A stretch of DNA of 64,000 bases from Parabacteroides hominis (GTDB lineage: Bacteria > Bacteroidota > Bacteroidia > Bacteroidales > Tannerellaceae), in the NCBI RefSeq assembly GCF_014287585.1, contig NZ_JACOOJ010000005.1, positions 132,348 to 196,347 on the forward strand, given 5' to 3'. The notes below the pieces were generated by a model. The model saw only the letters and a list, made by a program, of their open reading frames with translations. It was not told where the DNA came from and ran no database searches. Every line of letters begins with the position of its first letter. The first letter of the stretch is position 1. Positions 40,097 through 48,760 of this stretch are shown here, in pieces. The position numbers and the translations under genes are program-made.

Positions 40097-40167
40097 GATG
40101 ATTTGATAGAATTAACTGCCCCAAATGTAAGGAAAAATATGATACGACAAACGCCTCAAACGCCACC

Positions 40168-41210
40168 TTACAACAAATATCCAAATGACTTCAGGCGATT
40201 AACCACCAATTGGATAGAACCGGACTTCACAGGCAGCAAATATTTTTCTCCGCGAACAGTATTCTTCCGAATGATCGGATCGGAAGAAACCAAACGCAAC
40301 AATTCTTCATTATAGGTATCCAACTGATAATACCTGTTGCAAAGATATCGTCTCATCCTCAAAATTCAAACTGGCCTCTCCTTCCAAAAAATCGATGCCG
40401 GAAGAAAACGCCACGTTCAGTTTCGGAGATACTACTTTAACTTTATATTCACGTAGATTTTCAGCACCGACCAACACAAAATCCTTCAACAGAGAAGGAA
40501 GCGCATGCAACAGAAACGGGCCGGCAGTATCCGCCGGAACGATAAAAAAGTTATTTTCCTGATAGATATTCTTCTTCGCTTGTTTATCCGGGGCATATCT
40601 CAGAATCGTTTTATGCAAACTGGCAATAAACGGATCCAGCGGTTGGCGGATAATCCGTTTAAGGATAATTTTATGATTCACCCCTAACGATACTTTCCAG
40701 GTAAGATCGAACCGTTCCGCTATCGATAGATCTGTCCCTGTAAGGGTATGGTCGACATGCAGGTACAACGCCTTATCCGCATCCACCTTCTCGATAACAA
40801 GCATGGGAGAAGTCTGAATCTCTGTGGCGGAATACTCTACTTCATAGTCTTGATACAAAACATCCACATTCTCCATATAAGAAAAGAAGATGGAAAAAAG
40901 GTTTCCAGCATATCCTCCTTAAAGGCAGATTCAAAAAAACGCATCTGCCCATAATTCTCGCCTACCGGCTCGACCGGATAAATCGTGTTGCCGGCCAACA
41001 CAAAAGATTCTTTTCCCTGATAGTATCCAAGCTACGTAAGACATTAAACGTATCACCATTATAACTATGGTAATCCACCGCAATCTCCTGCATGTTCTTA
41101 TCCGCTACAAAGACAAAAGCCACTTTCTCGTCAAAATCCAGACAGAAATAGATTTTCCCGACAACAAAATCGATGTTGATAAGACTGTATGGCTGATAAT
41201 AAGACCGATC
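40168..41210 (-). pseudogene. Frameshifted remnant of a SNF2-family helicase N-terminal region
   Basis: Minus-strand fragments line up in order across shifting frames. Around 41200-41010 comes INIDFVVGKIYFCLDFDEK and later LRSLDTIREKN. Around 40990-40900 comes IYPVEPVGENYGQMRFF. A 188-codon frame (40876-40310) contains DFLEGEASLNFEDETISLQQ, and at 40362-40168 NRYYQLDTYNEELLRL. This order matches the substrate-side N-terminal part of Bacteroidales SNF2-like DEAD/DEAH helicases. The helicase core is missing and at least three frameshifts are present, so it is a dead gene. Confidence 0.7.
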
Positions 41211-41343
41211 ATTCTATTAATTGTCAGTGATTTATTTTATAATATTATCGCATTGGACGAAAAATGAACACATACGCAGAAGAAGATTTGAAGAACATTG
41301 TTCAATAACATAAAAAACAACTATCAAAAAGTAAGCAAAATGT

Positions 41344-41373
41344 TTTGCCAACTCAGGTTATTCCCTACATTTG
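41344..41373 (+). promoter_or_regulatory. Promoter of second glutamate dehydrogenase
   Basis: TTTG (41344-41347), 18 nt, TACATTTG (41366-41373). The start codon at 41410 follows after a short leader. This argues against a start at 41371, which would lie inside the -7 box. Confidence 0.7.
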
Positions 41374-41409
41374 CAAACAGAATGTTATCTTAAAAAGAAA
41401 TTATATACT

Positions 41410-42744
41410 ATGAAGACAGAAGTAATCTTATCAGCACTGGAAGCAAAACATCCGGGCGAAAAGGAGTATTTGCAAGCAGTAAAAGAAGTTCTTCTTTCAA
41501 TTGAAGAAGTGTACAACCAGCATCCCGAATTCGAGAAAGCTAAAATCATCGAACGACTGGTTGAACCGGAACGTATTTTCACCTTCCGTGTGCCCTGGGT
41601 AGACGACAAAGGGGAAATACAAGTTAACTTGGGATATCGTGTACAATTCAACAACGCGATCGGCCCGTACAAGGGCGGTATCCGCTTCCATCCTTCTGTC
41701 AACCTGTCCATCCTGAAGTTCTTGGGATTCGAACAGACTTTCAAAAACGCTTTGACGACATTGCCGATGGGTGGCGGTAAAGGTGGTTCCGATTTTGCTC
41801 CTCGCGGAAAGAGTGATGCAGAGATCATGCGTTTCTGCCAGGCGTTCATCCTCGAATTATGGCGTAACCTCGGACCGGACCGCGATGTTCCTGCAGGCGA
41901 TATCGGCGTAGGCGGACGTGAAGTCGGTTATATGTACGGTATGTATAAGAAACTGGCTCGCGAAAATACCGGTACGTTCACAGGTAAAGGTATGGAATTC
42001 GGCGGTTCTATCCTCCGTCCCGAAGCTACCGGTTTCGGTGCTCTTTACTTCGTTCACCAGATGTTGGAAACTCATGGTATAGATATTAAAGGTAAGACTG
42101 TCGCCATCTCCGGTTTCGGAAACGTTGCCTGGGGAGCTGCCACTAAAGCGACCGAACTGGGTGCAAAGGTCGTCACAATTTCCGGCCCGGACGGTTATAT
42201 CTATGATCCGGACGGCATTTCCGGCGAAAAGATCGATTATATGCTGGAACTGCGTAACTCCGGTAATGATATCGTAGCTCCTTACGCCGAAGAATTCCCC
42301 GGCGCAACCTTCTATCCCGGCAAGAAACCCTGGGAACAGAAAGTGGATATAGCACTGCCTTGCGCCACTCAGAACGAGCTGGACGCAGATGATGCACGCA
42401 AGCTGATCGAAAACAATACATTATGCGTAGCCGAAGTCTCCAACATGGGATGTACGGCCGAAGCTGTCGACCTGTTCATCGAACACAAACGGCTCTTTGC
42501 TCCGGGCAAGGCTGTCAATGCCGGCGGTGTCGCCACTTCCGGTCTGGAAATGACTCAGAACGCTATGCATATTTCCTGGACGGCTGCCGAAGTCGATGCC
42601 AAACTGCATCAGATCATGAGCGCTATCCACCAGCAATGTGTCGAACACGGAAAAGAGGATCAATATATCAACTATGTGAAAGGTGCAAACATTGCCGGCT
42701 TCATGAAAGTAGCCAAAGCGATGATGGCACAGGGTATCGTGTAG
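41410..42744 (+). CDS. gdhA: Glutamate dehydrogenase (second copy)
   Basis: 444 residues, the same length as the first copy. It shares all catalytic blocks: PYKGGIRFHPSVN, MGGGKGGSDFAPRGKS, VPAGDIGVGGREVGYM. Its nucleotide-binding motif differs, VAISGFGNVAWG with TISGPDG where the first copy has VCVSGSGN with TMSDSDG. This difference at the end of the second beta-strand is where NADH/NADPH preference is set, so the two enzymes may use different cofactors. It has its own promoter and terminator. Confidence 0.93.
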   Translation: MKTEVILSALEAKHPGEKEYLQAVKEVLLSIEEVYNQHPEFEKAKIIERLVEPERIFTFRVPWVDDKGEIQVNLGYRVQFNNAIGPYKGGIRFHPSVNLSILKFLGFEQTFKNALTTLPMGGGKGGSDFAPRGKSDAEIMRFCQAFILELWRNLGPDRDVPAGDIGVGGREVGYMYGMYKKLARENTGTFTGKGMEFGGSILRPEATGFGALYFVHQMLETHGIDIKGKTVAISGFGNVAWGAATKATELGAKVVTISGPDGYIYDPDGISGEKIDYMLELRNSGNDIVAPYAEEFPGATFYPGKKPWEQKVDIALPCATQNELDADDARKLIENNTLCVAEVSNMGCTAEAVDLFIEHKRLFAPGKAVNAGGVATSGLEMTQNAMHISWTAAEVDAKLHQIMSAIHQQCVEHGKEDQYINYVKGANIAGFMKVAKAMMAQGIV

Positions 42745-42791
42745 ATCGACGTGTATTCAACATACATAGAGAAGTGTGTCTATGAGAAGGG

Positions 42792-42821
42792 GGATGCCTG
42801 TAATTACAGGCATCCTTTTTT
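42792..42821 (+). terminator. Terminator after second gdhA
   Basis: A perfect palindrome with arms GGATGCCTGTAA (42792-42803) and TTACAGGCATCC (42804-42815), followed by TTTTTTG. Confidence 0.85.
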
Positions 42822-42892
42822 GTTTTTCCACCATTAATCAGTACATTTGCCTCATATAATATCCTGGATAACACCATGAAAATTAACTTTAA

Positions 42893-44059
42893 ATGAATAA
42901 TGCCATGCAAAGAAGAAACTTTTTCCGTTCTATCGCGTTGGGAAGCATGTCGGCCGCCCTTTCACCAATCGTAAAAGCAGCTCCCCTGCAAGATACGGTA
43001 AAGCAAAAGCCAGCAACAAATATAGACGAGGCTACGGCCATTCCCCGGACAAGTCATTCCATGCCCGGCAAATATCCCGGTAAAGTGATTAAAACCAATC
43101 ATCCCGCTTGTATCGTTGACGGCCAGCCTTCGGAAACAGCCGCTTACGAGATGTTGAAAACCTCCATGCTGAACCTGACCGGAAAAGCAAACCTTCGCGA
43201 TGCATGGCTCGAACTGGTAGGCCCGCAGGATATCATCGGACTGAAGGTGAATCCGATTGCCGGAAAACTCCTTTCCACGTCCCATGCCGTAACTCGATCG
43301 ATCGTCAAACAGTTGGAAGAAACGGGTATTCCCCGAAAGAACCTGATTATCTGGGACAGGCGCGAAGCCGACCTGAAAGAATCCGGTTTTACAGAAGAAA
43401 ACTATCCGGGGATCAAGATAATCGGGACGGAATACCAGGATGAAAACGGCAGTTATATCGATAAGGAAGGTAAGTTCTACGGAGAAAGCCGGATCGACAA
43501 GTCCCAATCCTTCTTTGTCGACCTGGAAGGCGAATATGATGCTTACACCATGCCTTACATGATAAACGGGGGCAAACATTCCTACTTTACCCGTATATGC
43601 ACGGAAATGGTTACCAAGATCATCAATGTCCCGGTCATAAAAAATGCCGGAACCACCATCACGGTCTGCATGAAGAATCTGGCTTTCGGCTCCATAACGA
43701 ACACAGCCCGGCTTCACGGACTGATGTGGCACGACACATGTGCCTATGCCTGCGCTTTCCCTCCTTTGCGGGATAAAGTCGTACTCAACATAGCCGACGG
43801 TCTGACCGGCTGTTTCGACGGAGGCCCTGCTGCAAACCCGCAGTTTATCTGTCATTACAATACGCTTGTCGTAGGGACCGATCCTGTCGCAACCGACCGG
43901 ATTTGTTATGACATCGTCCTTGCCAAACGGATCGAAGAGGGCTTGCAAGATAGCGAGAAAGCCGGCGCCCGCGCTTATATGGAGACAGCCCAGCAATTGC
44001 AATTAGGTGTTGCCGACAAAGATAAAATAGAACTCAAAGAAATAAACTTGGAAGCATGA
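42893..44059 (+). CDS. Tat-exported DUF362-family protein
   Basis: 388 residues. The N-terminus QRRNFFRSIALGSMSAA is a twin-arginine signal; ATG at 42893 or 42905 may start it. The body matches DUF362 (NPIAGKLLSTSHAV, IIWDRREADLKESGF, VVGTDPVATDRI), a family often linked to iron-sulfur proteins. No ferredoxin Cys cluster is present here. It overlaps the next gene by 4 nt. Function in the periplasm is unknown. Confidence 0.82.
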   Translation: MNNAMQRRNFFRSIALGSMSAALSPIVKAAPLQDTVKQKPATNIDEATAIPRTSHSMPGKYPGKVIKTNHPACIVDGQPSETAAYEMLKTSMLNLTGKANLRDAWLELVGPQDIIGLKVNPIAGKLLSTSHAVTRSIVKQLEETGIPRKNLIIWDRREADLKESGFTEENYPGIKIIGTEYQDENGSYIDKEGKFYGESRIDKSQSFFVDLEGEYDAYTMPYMINGGKHSYFTRICTEMVTKIINVPVIKNAGTTITVCMKNLAFGSITNTARLHGLMWHDTCAYACAFPPLRDKVVLNIADGLTGCFDGGPAANPQFICHYNTLVVGTDPVATDRICYDIVLAKRIEEGLQDSEKAGARAYMETAQQLQLGVADKDKIELKEINLEA

Positions 44060-44820
44060 ATAAATATCTGACAGGACTCCTGTTTTTCCTCCTTATTCCT
44101 CTTACTGTTTGGGGACAAGATCCGGAGATTAAGCGGGAACGCGTCTTTACCGGTACAGGACTGTATGGTTTTATGAACGGAGGAGCGGACCAATTCCTGG
44201 AATATGGCGTTAGCAAACTGACTACACGGGATGTCGTTTATAAAGGGAACGAATATACGATCGATATTTACGAAATGCCGACACCGGAAGATGCTTTCGG
44301 CATTTACTCCCTGCATGTCTTCAAATGTAGCCGGGCAGACACGCTTGGTTGCATTGATTGCCTGGCTCCTTATCAATTGCAGGCTGTAGCAGGAAGCAAA
44401 TATATATCTGTCGTATTCCCGTCCGGTTCCGCTGCCGCCCAAAGCAAAGTGGACGAACTGATCCGCCTGTATGTACCGATGGAAGAAAACGGGAATCCCC
44501 GGATACCGGAGACCCTCGGTATAACCCTTCCCTATTCCGGAAAGTTAAAACTGCTACGAGGCCCCATTTCCGTATCGGGAACAAGCATGTCCCTTTCCAA
44601 CCTGCTGGAAGGTATCACCTATTCAGGTGTCTGGTTCATAGCTGACAGACCGGCGAAAGGATACCGGGCTCTGATAGAAGTAACCGATCCGAAAGAAACC
44701 GAAACACTGAAAAAGAAGGTTGCAGCTCCGGACATTCTCAAGGCCGGTGAGACTTACCTATTTATAAAAGGCTGCGAAAAAGAAACTGAACAGGATGACC
44801 ACGGAGGATTCGGATTCTGA
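44056..44820 (+). CDS. DUF6599-like secreted protein
   Basis: 254 residues with signal peptide (LLFFLLIPLTVWGQ). The pattern YGFMNGGADQFLEYGV, IYEMPTPEDAFGIYS and VAGSKYISVVFP is that of DUF6599 proteins, which are encoded next to DUF362 proteins. The ATGA overlap with DUF362 indicates joint function. No catalytic motif recognised. Confidence 0.78.
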   Translation: MNKYLTGLLFFLLIPLTVWGQDPEIKRERVFTGTGLYGFMNGGADQFLEYGVSKLTTRDVVYKGNEYTIDIYEMPTPEDAFGIYSLHVFKCSRADTLGCIDCLAPYQLQAVAGSKYISVVFPSGSAAAQSKVDELIRLYVPMEENGNPRIPETLGITLPYSGKLKLLRGPISVSGTSMSLSNLLEGITYSGVWFIADRPAKGYRALIEVTDPKETETLKKKVAAPDILKAGETYLFIKGCEKETEQDDHGGFGF

Positions 44821-44836
44821 AGTTCTCAAACAGCAG

Positions 44837-45394
44837 TTAGCGGACTTTGCCCGGATTCTTCGCAATAAAGTCCTTCCAACCCGTATATTTCTTTTCCTGT
44901 ATCGGATTATTCGTCTGGAAATAATGGCAAACGGCAGCCGCCAATCCGTCTGTCGCATCCAATTGCGGCAGCATGGATGCTTCCGGAATATGCAGGTAAC
45001 GCTGTAGCATCCCGGCCACTTGTTCTTTTGCCGCATTCCCATTCCCGGTAATGGACATCTTGATCTTTAGCGGGGCGTATTCAAAAATCGGGATATCCCG
45101 TTCGAGCGCGGCAGCCATAGCGACTCCTTGTGCACGGCCGAGCTTCAACATACTCTGCACGTTCTTCCCGAAAAACGGGGCTTCAATGGCCAGTTCGTCA
45201 GGATGATACTGGTCGATAAGCCCTAAGACACGCTCAAAAATCTTGCGGAGCCGCAAATAATGATCCTCGTATTTATTCAATTGGAGTACGCCCATAGCTT
45301 CCAGTTTAGGTTTATTTCCTTCAATCTTCAGCACTCCGTAACCCATCACGATCGTTCCGGGGTCAATGCCCAATATGACACGGTCTTTCGTCAT
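44837..45394 (-). CDS. ruvC: Crossover junction endodeoxyribonuclease RuvC
   Basis: 185 residues. Catalytic acids are in [12 protein letters not shown] (Asp), [11 protein letters not shown] (Glu) and [15 protein letters not shown] (two Asp), the standard RuvC set. It cuts Holliday junctions made during recombination and repair. Its start codon overlaps the stop of the DUF4286 gene upstream. It converges on the DUF6599 gene with a 16-nt gap. Confidence 0.95.
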   Translation of the reverse strand: MTKDRVILGIDPGTIVMGYGVLKIEGNKPKLEAMGVLQLNKYEDHYLRLRKIFERVLGLIDQYHPDELAIEAPFFGKNVQSMLKLGRAQGVAMAAALERDIPIFEYAPLKIKMSITGNGNAAKEQVAGMLQRYLHIPEASMLPQLDATDGLAAAVCHYFQTNNPIQEKKYTGWKDFIAKNPGKVR

Positions 45395-45705
45395 TTTTCC
45401 CAGTCTATCTCTTCCAGTAAAGTGCTAAAGCCGGCAATCTTATGACCGAAACGGGCAACCAGTGCCCGGTGAAGGTTATTTCCTTCGTTCTGCAACCAGA
45501 AATTCAACGTATCTACATTCTTAACATGAAACTGGACGGAGAAACTGACGCCCTCTCCCGCCTCTGCCTGCATCACGCGTCGCAGGCATGGCCGCTGCAA
45601 AAAACCGCTCTCCACGGCTTTCGGGATATACTGTTTTTTCAGATAATCCAAGCTTTCATCCAAAATATCTTTTTCTATATGGAACGTTGTATTATAAACA
45701 ATCAT
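45391..45705 (-). CDS. DUF4286-family protein
   Basis: 104 residues, small cytoplasmic alpha/beta protein starting [14 protein letters not shown], with [16 protein letters not shown] in the middle. This matches DUF4286, commonly found upstream of ruvC in Bacteroidales. Coupled to ruvC by a 4-nt overlap. Confidence 0.85.
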   Translation of the reverse strand: MIVYNTTFHIEKDILDESLDYLKKQYIPKAVESGFLQRPCLRRVMQAEAGEGVSFSVQFHVKNVDTLNFWLQNEGNNLHRALVARFGHKIAGFSTLLEEIDWEK

Positions 45706-45760
45706 CTTATTTTCTATAAAAATTCTATGGCAAAGATAGTGGTTATATCAGGAAAAGCCC

Positions 45761-45768
45761 TATATTTG
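45761..45768 (+). promoter_or_regulatory. -7 box of tRNA-Ala
   Basis: TATATTTG fits TAnnTTTG and lies 20 nt before the tRNA 5' end. A -33 element is weak. Confidence 0.55.
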
Positions 45769-45788
45769 CACCTGAAAATAAGTCGCAC

Positions 45789-45862
45789 GGGGCATTAGCT
45801 CATCTGGCTAGAGCGTCAGACTGGCAGTCTGAAGGTGATCGGTTCGAGTCCGATATGCTCCA
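45789..45862 (+). tRNA. tRNA-Ala (GGC), probable phage attachment site
   Basis: 74 nt cloverleaf. The acceptor GGGGCAT pairs with ATGCTCC and contains the G3-U70 wobble pair that defines alanine tRNA. D-arm GCTC/GAGC, anticodon loop CTGGCAG (anticodon GGC), T-arm CGG-TTCGAGT-CCG, discriminator A. The integrase begins 141 nt downstream, so the 3' half of this tRNA is the likely left attachment site. Confidence 0.93.
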
Positions 45863-45876
45863 CACCTTATAAATCA

Positions 45877-45907
45877 AGCGGTTACTGGAAAAGTAGCCGC
45901 TTTTTTT
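45877..45907 (+). terminator. Terminator after tRNA-Ala
   Basis: AGCGGTTAC (45877-45885) pairs with GTAGCCGCT (45893-45901), one G-T wobble, then seven T. Confidence 0.75.
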
Positions 45908-45927
45908 ATTGATAAAAACCGTTTTAT

Positions 45928-45992
45928 TTTGGCGTTTTACGGCGTTTTATTACATTTGGTGACGCAAATTTGACGCAAATAATAACGCAAAA
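45928..45992 (+). promoter_or_regulatory. Integrase promoter embedded in GCGTTTT/ACGCAAA repeats
   Basis: TTTG (45928-45931), 19 nt, TACATTTG (45951-45958): consensus promoter. The spacer is two direct copies of GGCGTTTTA (45931 and 45941). Right after the -7 box come GACGCAAAT (45961), GACGCAAAT (45972) and AACGCAAAA (45984), which are roughly the inverse of the first pair. The sites may bind integrase arms, excisionase or a repressor. Confidence 0.6.
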
Positions 45993-46003
45993 AATAAAAC
46001 GAT

Positions 46004-47236
46004 ATGGCTAACGAAAAGATTATACTGGACAAGCGAAGCAAGAAAAAGGACGGTACGTACCCTATCAAGATATACCTTAGGCATAATCGGGAAATACTTA
46101 TAGCCACGGGGTACTCATGCGAGGAGTCTGAGTTTGCGAATGGGCTATTATCTAAACGCCACGATAACTACAAGGTGAAAAACGCGAAATTGAAATCGAT
46201 GCTATCAATGGTGGAAATGGAGATGATCAGCATGTCAGCGTCCGGCAAGCTTGAAGACATGACGGACAAGGAATTGAAATCACATCTACAAGACAAGCTT
46301 TTCGGGAAAGTCTCCGACTCCTTAAAAGAGAAAAAAAAGAGGTTTGCCGACTTTTTGAACGAGTTCTTGGAGACCAAGACCAACGCCGGCACGATAAGAA
46401 CGTACATAACCACAAGATACAATATAGAGGCATACGATCCCAATTGCACGTTTGATACCATGGATAAGAATTGGCTGATGTCGTTCGATAAATGGATGGC
46501 GTCAAGGGGTTTGAGCGTCAATTACCGCGCGTTCAACTTCAGGAATATCCGATCTGTATTCAATTACGCCATAGATAATGACTACACGACGCTATATCCT
46601 TTCCGTAAATTCAAGATAAAGCAGGAAGAGACCTATAAAAGGAGCATGAATATTGACCAGCTTCGCAAGCTGATGAATTACGAATGCGAGGAGCACCAAA
46701 AGAAATACCGTGATTTGTTTATGCTGATGTTTTATCTGATCGGCATCAACGCCGGGGATCTCCTTACGCTAAAGCATGAGAACCTGTATAATGGTCGGAT
46801 AGAATACCATAGGATGAAGACCAACAAATACTATTCGATAAAGGTAGAGCCGGAGGCCATGGAGATCATAGAGAGGTACAAGGGAGAGGAATACCTGCTG
46901 TCTTTCATGGACGGGAACAAGACATACAAGGATATACTGAAACAAATGAACAACCAATTAAAACTCATAGGAAAGGTAGAACGCAAGGGACTTGGAGGAA
47001 AAAAGACACGCGAGCCGGAGTTCCCGGAGATATCATCTTATTGGAGCAGGCATACGTGGGCTACTATAGCCGCCGATCTGGACATACCGGTAGAGACCAT
47101 ATCCATGGCTTTAGGACACAAGGCCGGCTACAAGATAACGAACGTGTATATAAAGTTCAACCATAAAAAGATAGACGAGGCTAACAGGAAGGTGATAGAT
47201 CATCTATTGGGAATAAAAGGGGAAAAGGATATGTAG
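46004..47236 (+). CDS. int: Tyrosine-type site-specific integrase
   Basis: 410 residues: N-terminal arm-binding domain, SAM-like core-binding domain (about 110-205), catalytic domain from about 215. Catalytic residues seen: Arg349 and His350 in SYWSRHTW, His372 in LGHKAG and nucleophile Tyr382 in NVYIKF. The first catalytic Arg, normally in TGLR, is replaced by Asn249 (LIGINAGDLL), as in some Bacteroidales integrases. It should integrate the element into the adjacent tRNA-Ala. Confidence 0.93.
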   Translation: MANEKIILDKRSKKKDGTYPIKIYLRHNREILIATGYSCEESEFANGLLSKRHDNYKVKNAKLKSMLSMVEMEMISMSASGKLEDMTDKELKSHLQDKLFGKVSDSLKEKKKRFADFLNEFLETKTNAGTIRTYITTRYNIEAYDPNCTFDTMDKNWLMSFDKWMASRGLSVNYRAFNFRNIRSVFNYAIDNDYTTLYPFRKFKIKQEETYKRSMNIDQLRKLMNYECEEHQKKYRDLFMLMFYLIGINAGDLLTLKHENLYNGRIEYHRMKTNKYYSIKVEPEAMEIIERYKGEEYLLSFMDGNKTYKDILKQMNNQLKLIGKVERKGLGGKKTREPEFPEISSYWSRHTWATIAADLDIPVETISMALGHKAGYKITNVYIKFNHKKIDEANRKVIDHLLGIKGEKDM

Positions 47237-47241
47237 TTTAG

Positions 47242-47268
47242 CCTCTCTTATAGAGAGGTATTTTATTT
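47242..47268 (+). terminator. Possible terminator after integrase
   Basis: CCTCTC (47242-47247) pairs with GAGAGG (47253-47258), followed by TATTTTATTT. Confidence 0.55.
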
Positions 47269-47273
47269 AGGTT

Positions 47274-47489
47274 TCACCCCCCCCCCCCGTTAACTTTATT
47301 TAACTTTTTATCCATTAAGCATTTTGGTTCTCCAAAACTAACCTTGATTCCCTTTTCTCCATTGAGCAAGGCCAGGGATCTTTTCAATTCTTCAATTTCA
47401 TTACGGTTCCTTGTACACTCCCGGACACACGTAAGTACGGTTTTCGCCAAAGCCTCAACCTTAATAACTAAATCATAAATAACACTCAT
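47274..47489 (-). CDS. Small coiled-coil protein ending in a poly-G tract
   Basis: 71 residues, helical, charged (VRECTRNRNEIEELKRSLALL), no known domain. Its last four codons (Gly-Gly-Gly-Gly) are read from a run of twelve C on the plus strand (47277-47288). A one-base slip would change the C-terminal end. Confidence 0.55.
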   Translation of the reverse strand: MSVIYDLVIKVEALAKTVLTCVRECTRNRNEIEELKRSLALLNGEKGIKVSFGEPKCLMDKKLNKVNGGGG

Positions 47490-47558
47490 ACGCCCAAATT
47501 TTTAATATATTATAAAAACAGCGCATAAAATAACTTAGTTCCTTTAAAAGGTATGTTT

Positions 47559-47966
47559 TTAAGCACCTTTTGATACTTTCTTTATCTCCATCATCAATCT
47601 ATAGACTTCGCCTTGAAGCTTCAATATCTCCTCATCCTTTCTCTTTATGATATCCTCATAAAAATTGACCATTTCCGGATCAACAGGAATGGAAGATGCA
47701 TGCTTAGCCAAATCTTCATTGTTCAAAGCGTCCTCAACGCTGTCTGACGCAAGAAACATTTTTCCTTTCCCGGTAAGAAGCCAATTTGCGTCAACTCCAT
47801 AAAACTCACAAAATGGAGCAACAACTTTTACTGATACATCTATCAAACCGTTTCTTATTTTCGACATATTTTCCTTCTTGATAGAATCGACCGATTTTGA
47901 TACCTTATAATCAGATAGCCCTAATTGGTCTACTGATTGTAAAAATCTTTTAGTAATATCATTCAT
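47559..47966 (-). CDS. Phage repressor-like helix-turn-helix protein
   Basis: 135 residues from ATG at 47966. A longer frame to 48011 would run through the operator region. The N-terminal 70 residues are an HTH_3-type domain (DYKVSKSVDSIKKENMSKIRNG) ending in the Bacteroidales phage signature FYGVDANWLLTGKGKMF. The C-terminus is a coiled coil (DIIKRKDEEILKLQGEVYRLM) probably used for dimerisation instead of a LexA-like peptidase domain. Divergent from the early genes, with operators between. It is the likely lysogeny repressor. Confidence 0.85.
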   Translation of the reverse strand: MNDITKRFLQSVDQLGLSDYKVSKSVDSIKKENMSKIRNGLIDVSVKVVAPFCEFYGVDANWLLTGKGKMFLASDSVEDALNNEDLAKHASSIPVDPEMVNFYEDIIKRKDEEILKLQGEVYRLMMEIKKVSKGA

Positions 47967-47976
47967 ACACACAACA

Positions 47977-48024
47977 GTTATAAAATTATCACTACATTTG
48001 TACTGTATCACATGCAGGTGATAC
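47977..48024. promoter_or_regulatory. Operators and rightward promoter next to repressor
   Basis: GTTATA-AAAT-TATCAC (47977-47992) directly abuts the -7 box TACATTTG (47993-48000) for rightward transcription. A second inverted repeat, GTATCAC-N6-GTGATAC (48005-48024), covers the probable start site. The same operator type recurs at 48638 and 48668. Confidence 0.7.
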
Positions 48025-48065
48025 GATTATTAATTAAAGCCCGGCCTGCATGCCGGATAAACATC

Positions 48066-48272
48066 ATGAAAGCCATAGATATTATCATTAATATTACATG
48101 CTCTATAGTATTGATACTATGCTCATCTATACATATATATGTAGGCTATTCCGAAAGAACAGGTAAAAAGATACCTTTTTTCGAAAAGGCATTCGACCTG
48201 TTGGATGCTGTATGGTGGAATGTCAGGATATTTAATTTTTATATTAAAGATCTATTCAAAAAAAGACCTTAA
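48066..48272 (+). CDS. Small membrane protein
   Basis: 68 residues from ATG 48066. The upstream ATG at 48012 lies inside the operator and would leave almost no leader. One N-terminal transmembrane helix (IIINITCSIVLILCSSIHIYVGY) and a basic tail. First rightward gene after the repressor. Its 3' end overlaps the convergent gene at 48252 by 21 bp. A decayed copy of its start lies at 52149. Confidence 0.55.
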   Translation: MKAIDIIINITCSIVLILCSSIHIYVGYSERTGKKIPFFEKAFDLLDAVWWNVRIFNFYIKDLFKKRP

Positions 48273-48581
48273 TATATTCCATATCAAGCTAATGACACCG
48301 GCGATACAACCGATATATGCAGCTATCCTATCCCATATCTTCCGTTTGTTCTCAGATACATAACCTCCATTCTTTATAAACGTCTCCCCTTTAGGGGTAG
48401 GGCTAATTCCCAAATAGCCATAGCTGTTATCATTATAAGCATATCCATCTTTTATAAGATCCACCCTTATAACTTTAAACTCCTTTTCAGCTATACCGCA
48501 TGCTATCATTATATCATCAGCAGACCTTTTGCCTCCAACAATAGCGGATAACACAGAATCCAACTTATCAACTCCATTCAT
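48252..48581 (-). CDS. Protein with winged-helix-like N-terminus and C-terminal membrane helix
   Basis: 109 residues. The N-terminal 70 (VLSAIVGGKRSADDIMIACGIAEKEF) look like a small winged helix. The C-terminus YIGCIAGVISLIWNILRSFF is a membrane helix. Its upstream region faces the operator cluster at 48638. A remnant homologous to the last 20 residues is at about 52195-52250. Confidence 0.55.
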   Translation of the reverse strand: MNGVDKLDSVLSAIVGGKRSADDIMIACGIAEKEFKVIRVDLIKDGYAYNDNSYGYLGISPTPKGETFIKNGGYVSENKRKIWDRIAAYIGCIAGVISLIWNILRSFFE

Positions 48582-48637
48582 TAAATATCTATATATAAAA
48601 CACTTGCAAAAAACATGTTATTAAACATACGATAATG

Positions 48638-48691
48638 GTGATAATTTTATCATTAAAAAACAATCAGGTGATAAAAATATCACTATATTTG
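48638..48691 (+). promoter_or_regulatory. Twin operators and early rightward promoter
   Basis: GTGATA-ATTT-TATCAT (48638-48653) and GTGATA-AAAA-TATCAC (48668-48683) are spaced 30 bp. The second abuts the -7 box TATATTTG (48684-48691) exactly as at 47992/47993. This places the true start of the next gene downstream, at 48761. Confidence 0.75.
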
Positions 48692-48760
48692 CATCATCAA
48701 ATTAAACAAACATGTTGCGAAAGTCAACAAAACAGAGCAACGGACAAATATAATAAAAAT

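Noticed and set aside
42962..44002. 346-codon minus-strand open frame
   Set aside because: Mirror of the DUF362 gene; no protein-like motif.
48635..48760. N-terminal extension of the 48761 gene
   Set aside because: It would start upstream of the -7 box and inside the operators, so it is not transcribed from that promoter.
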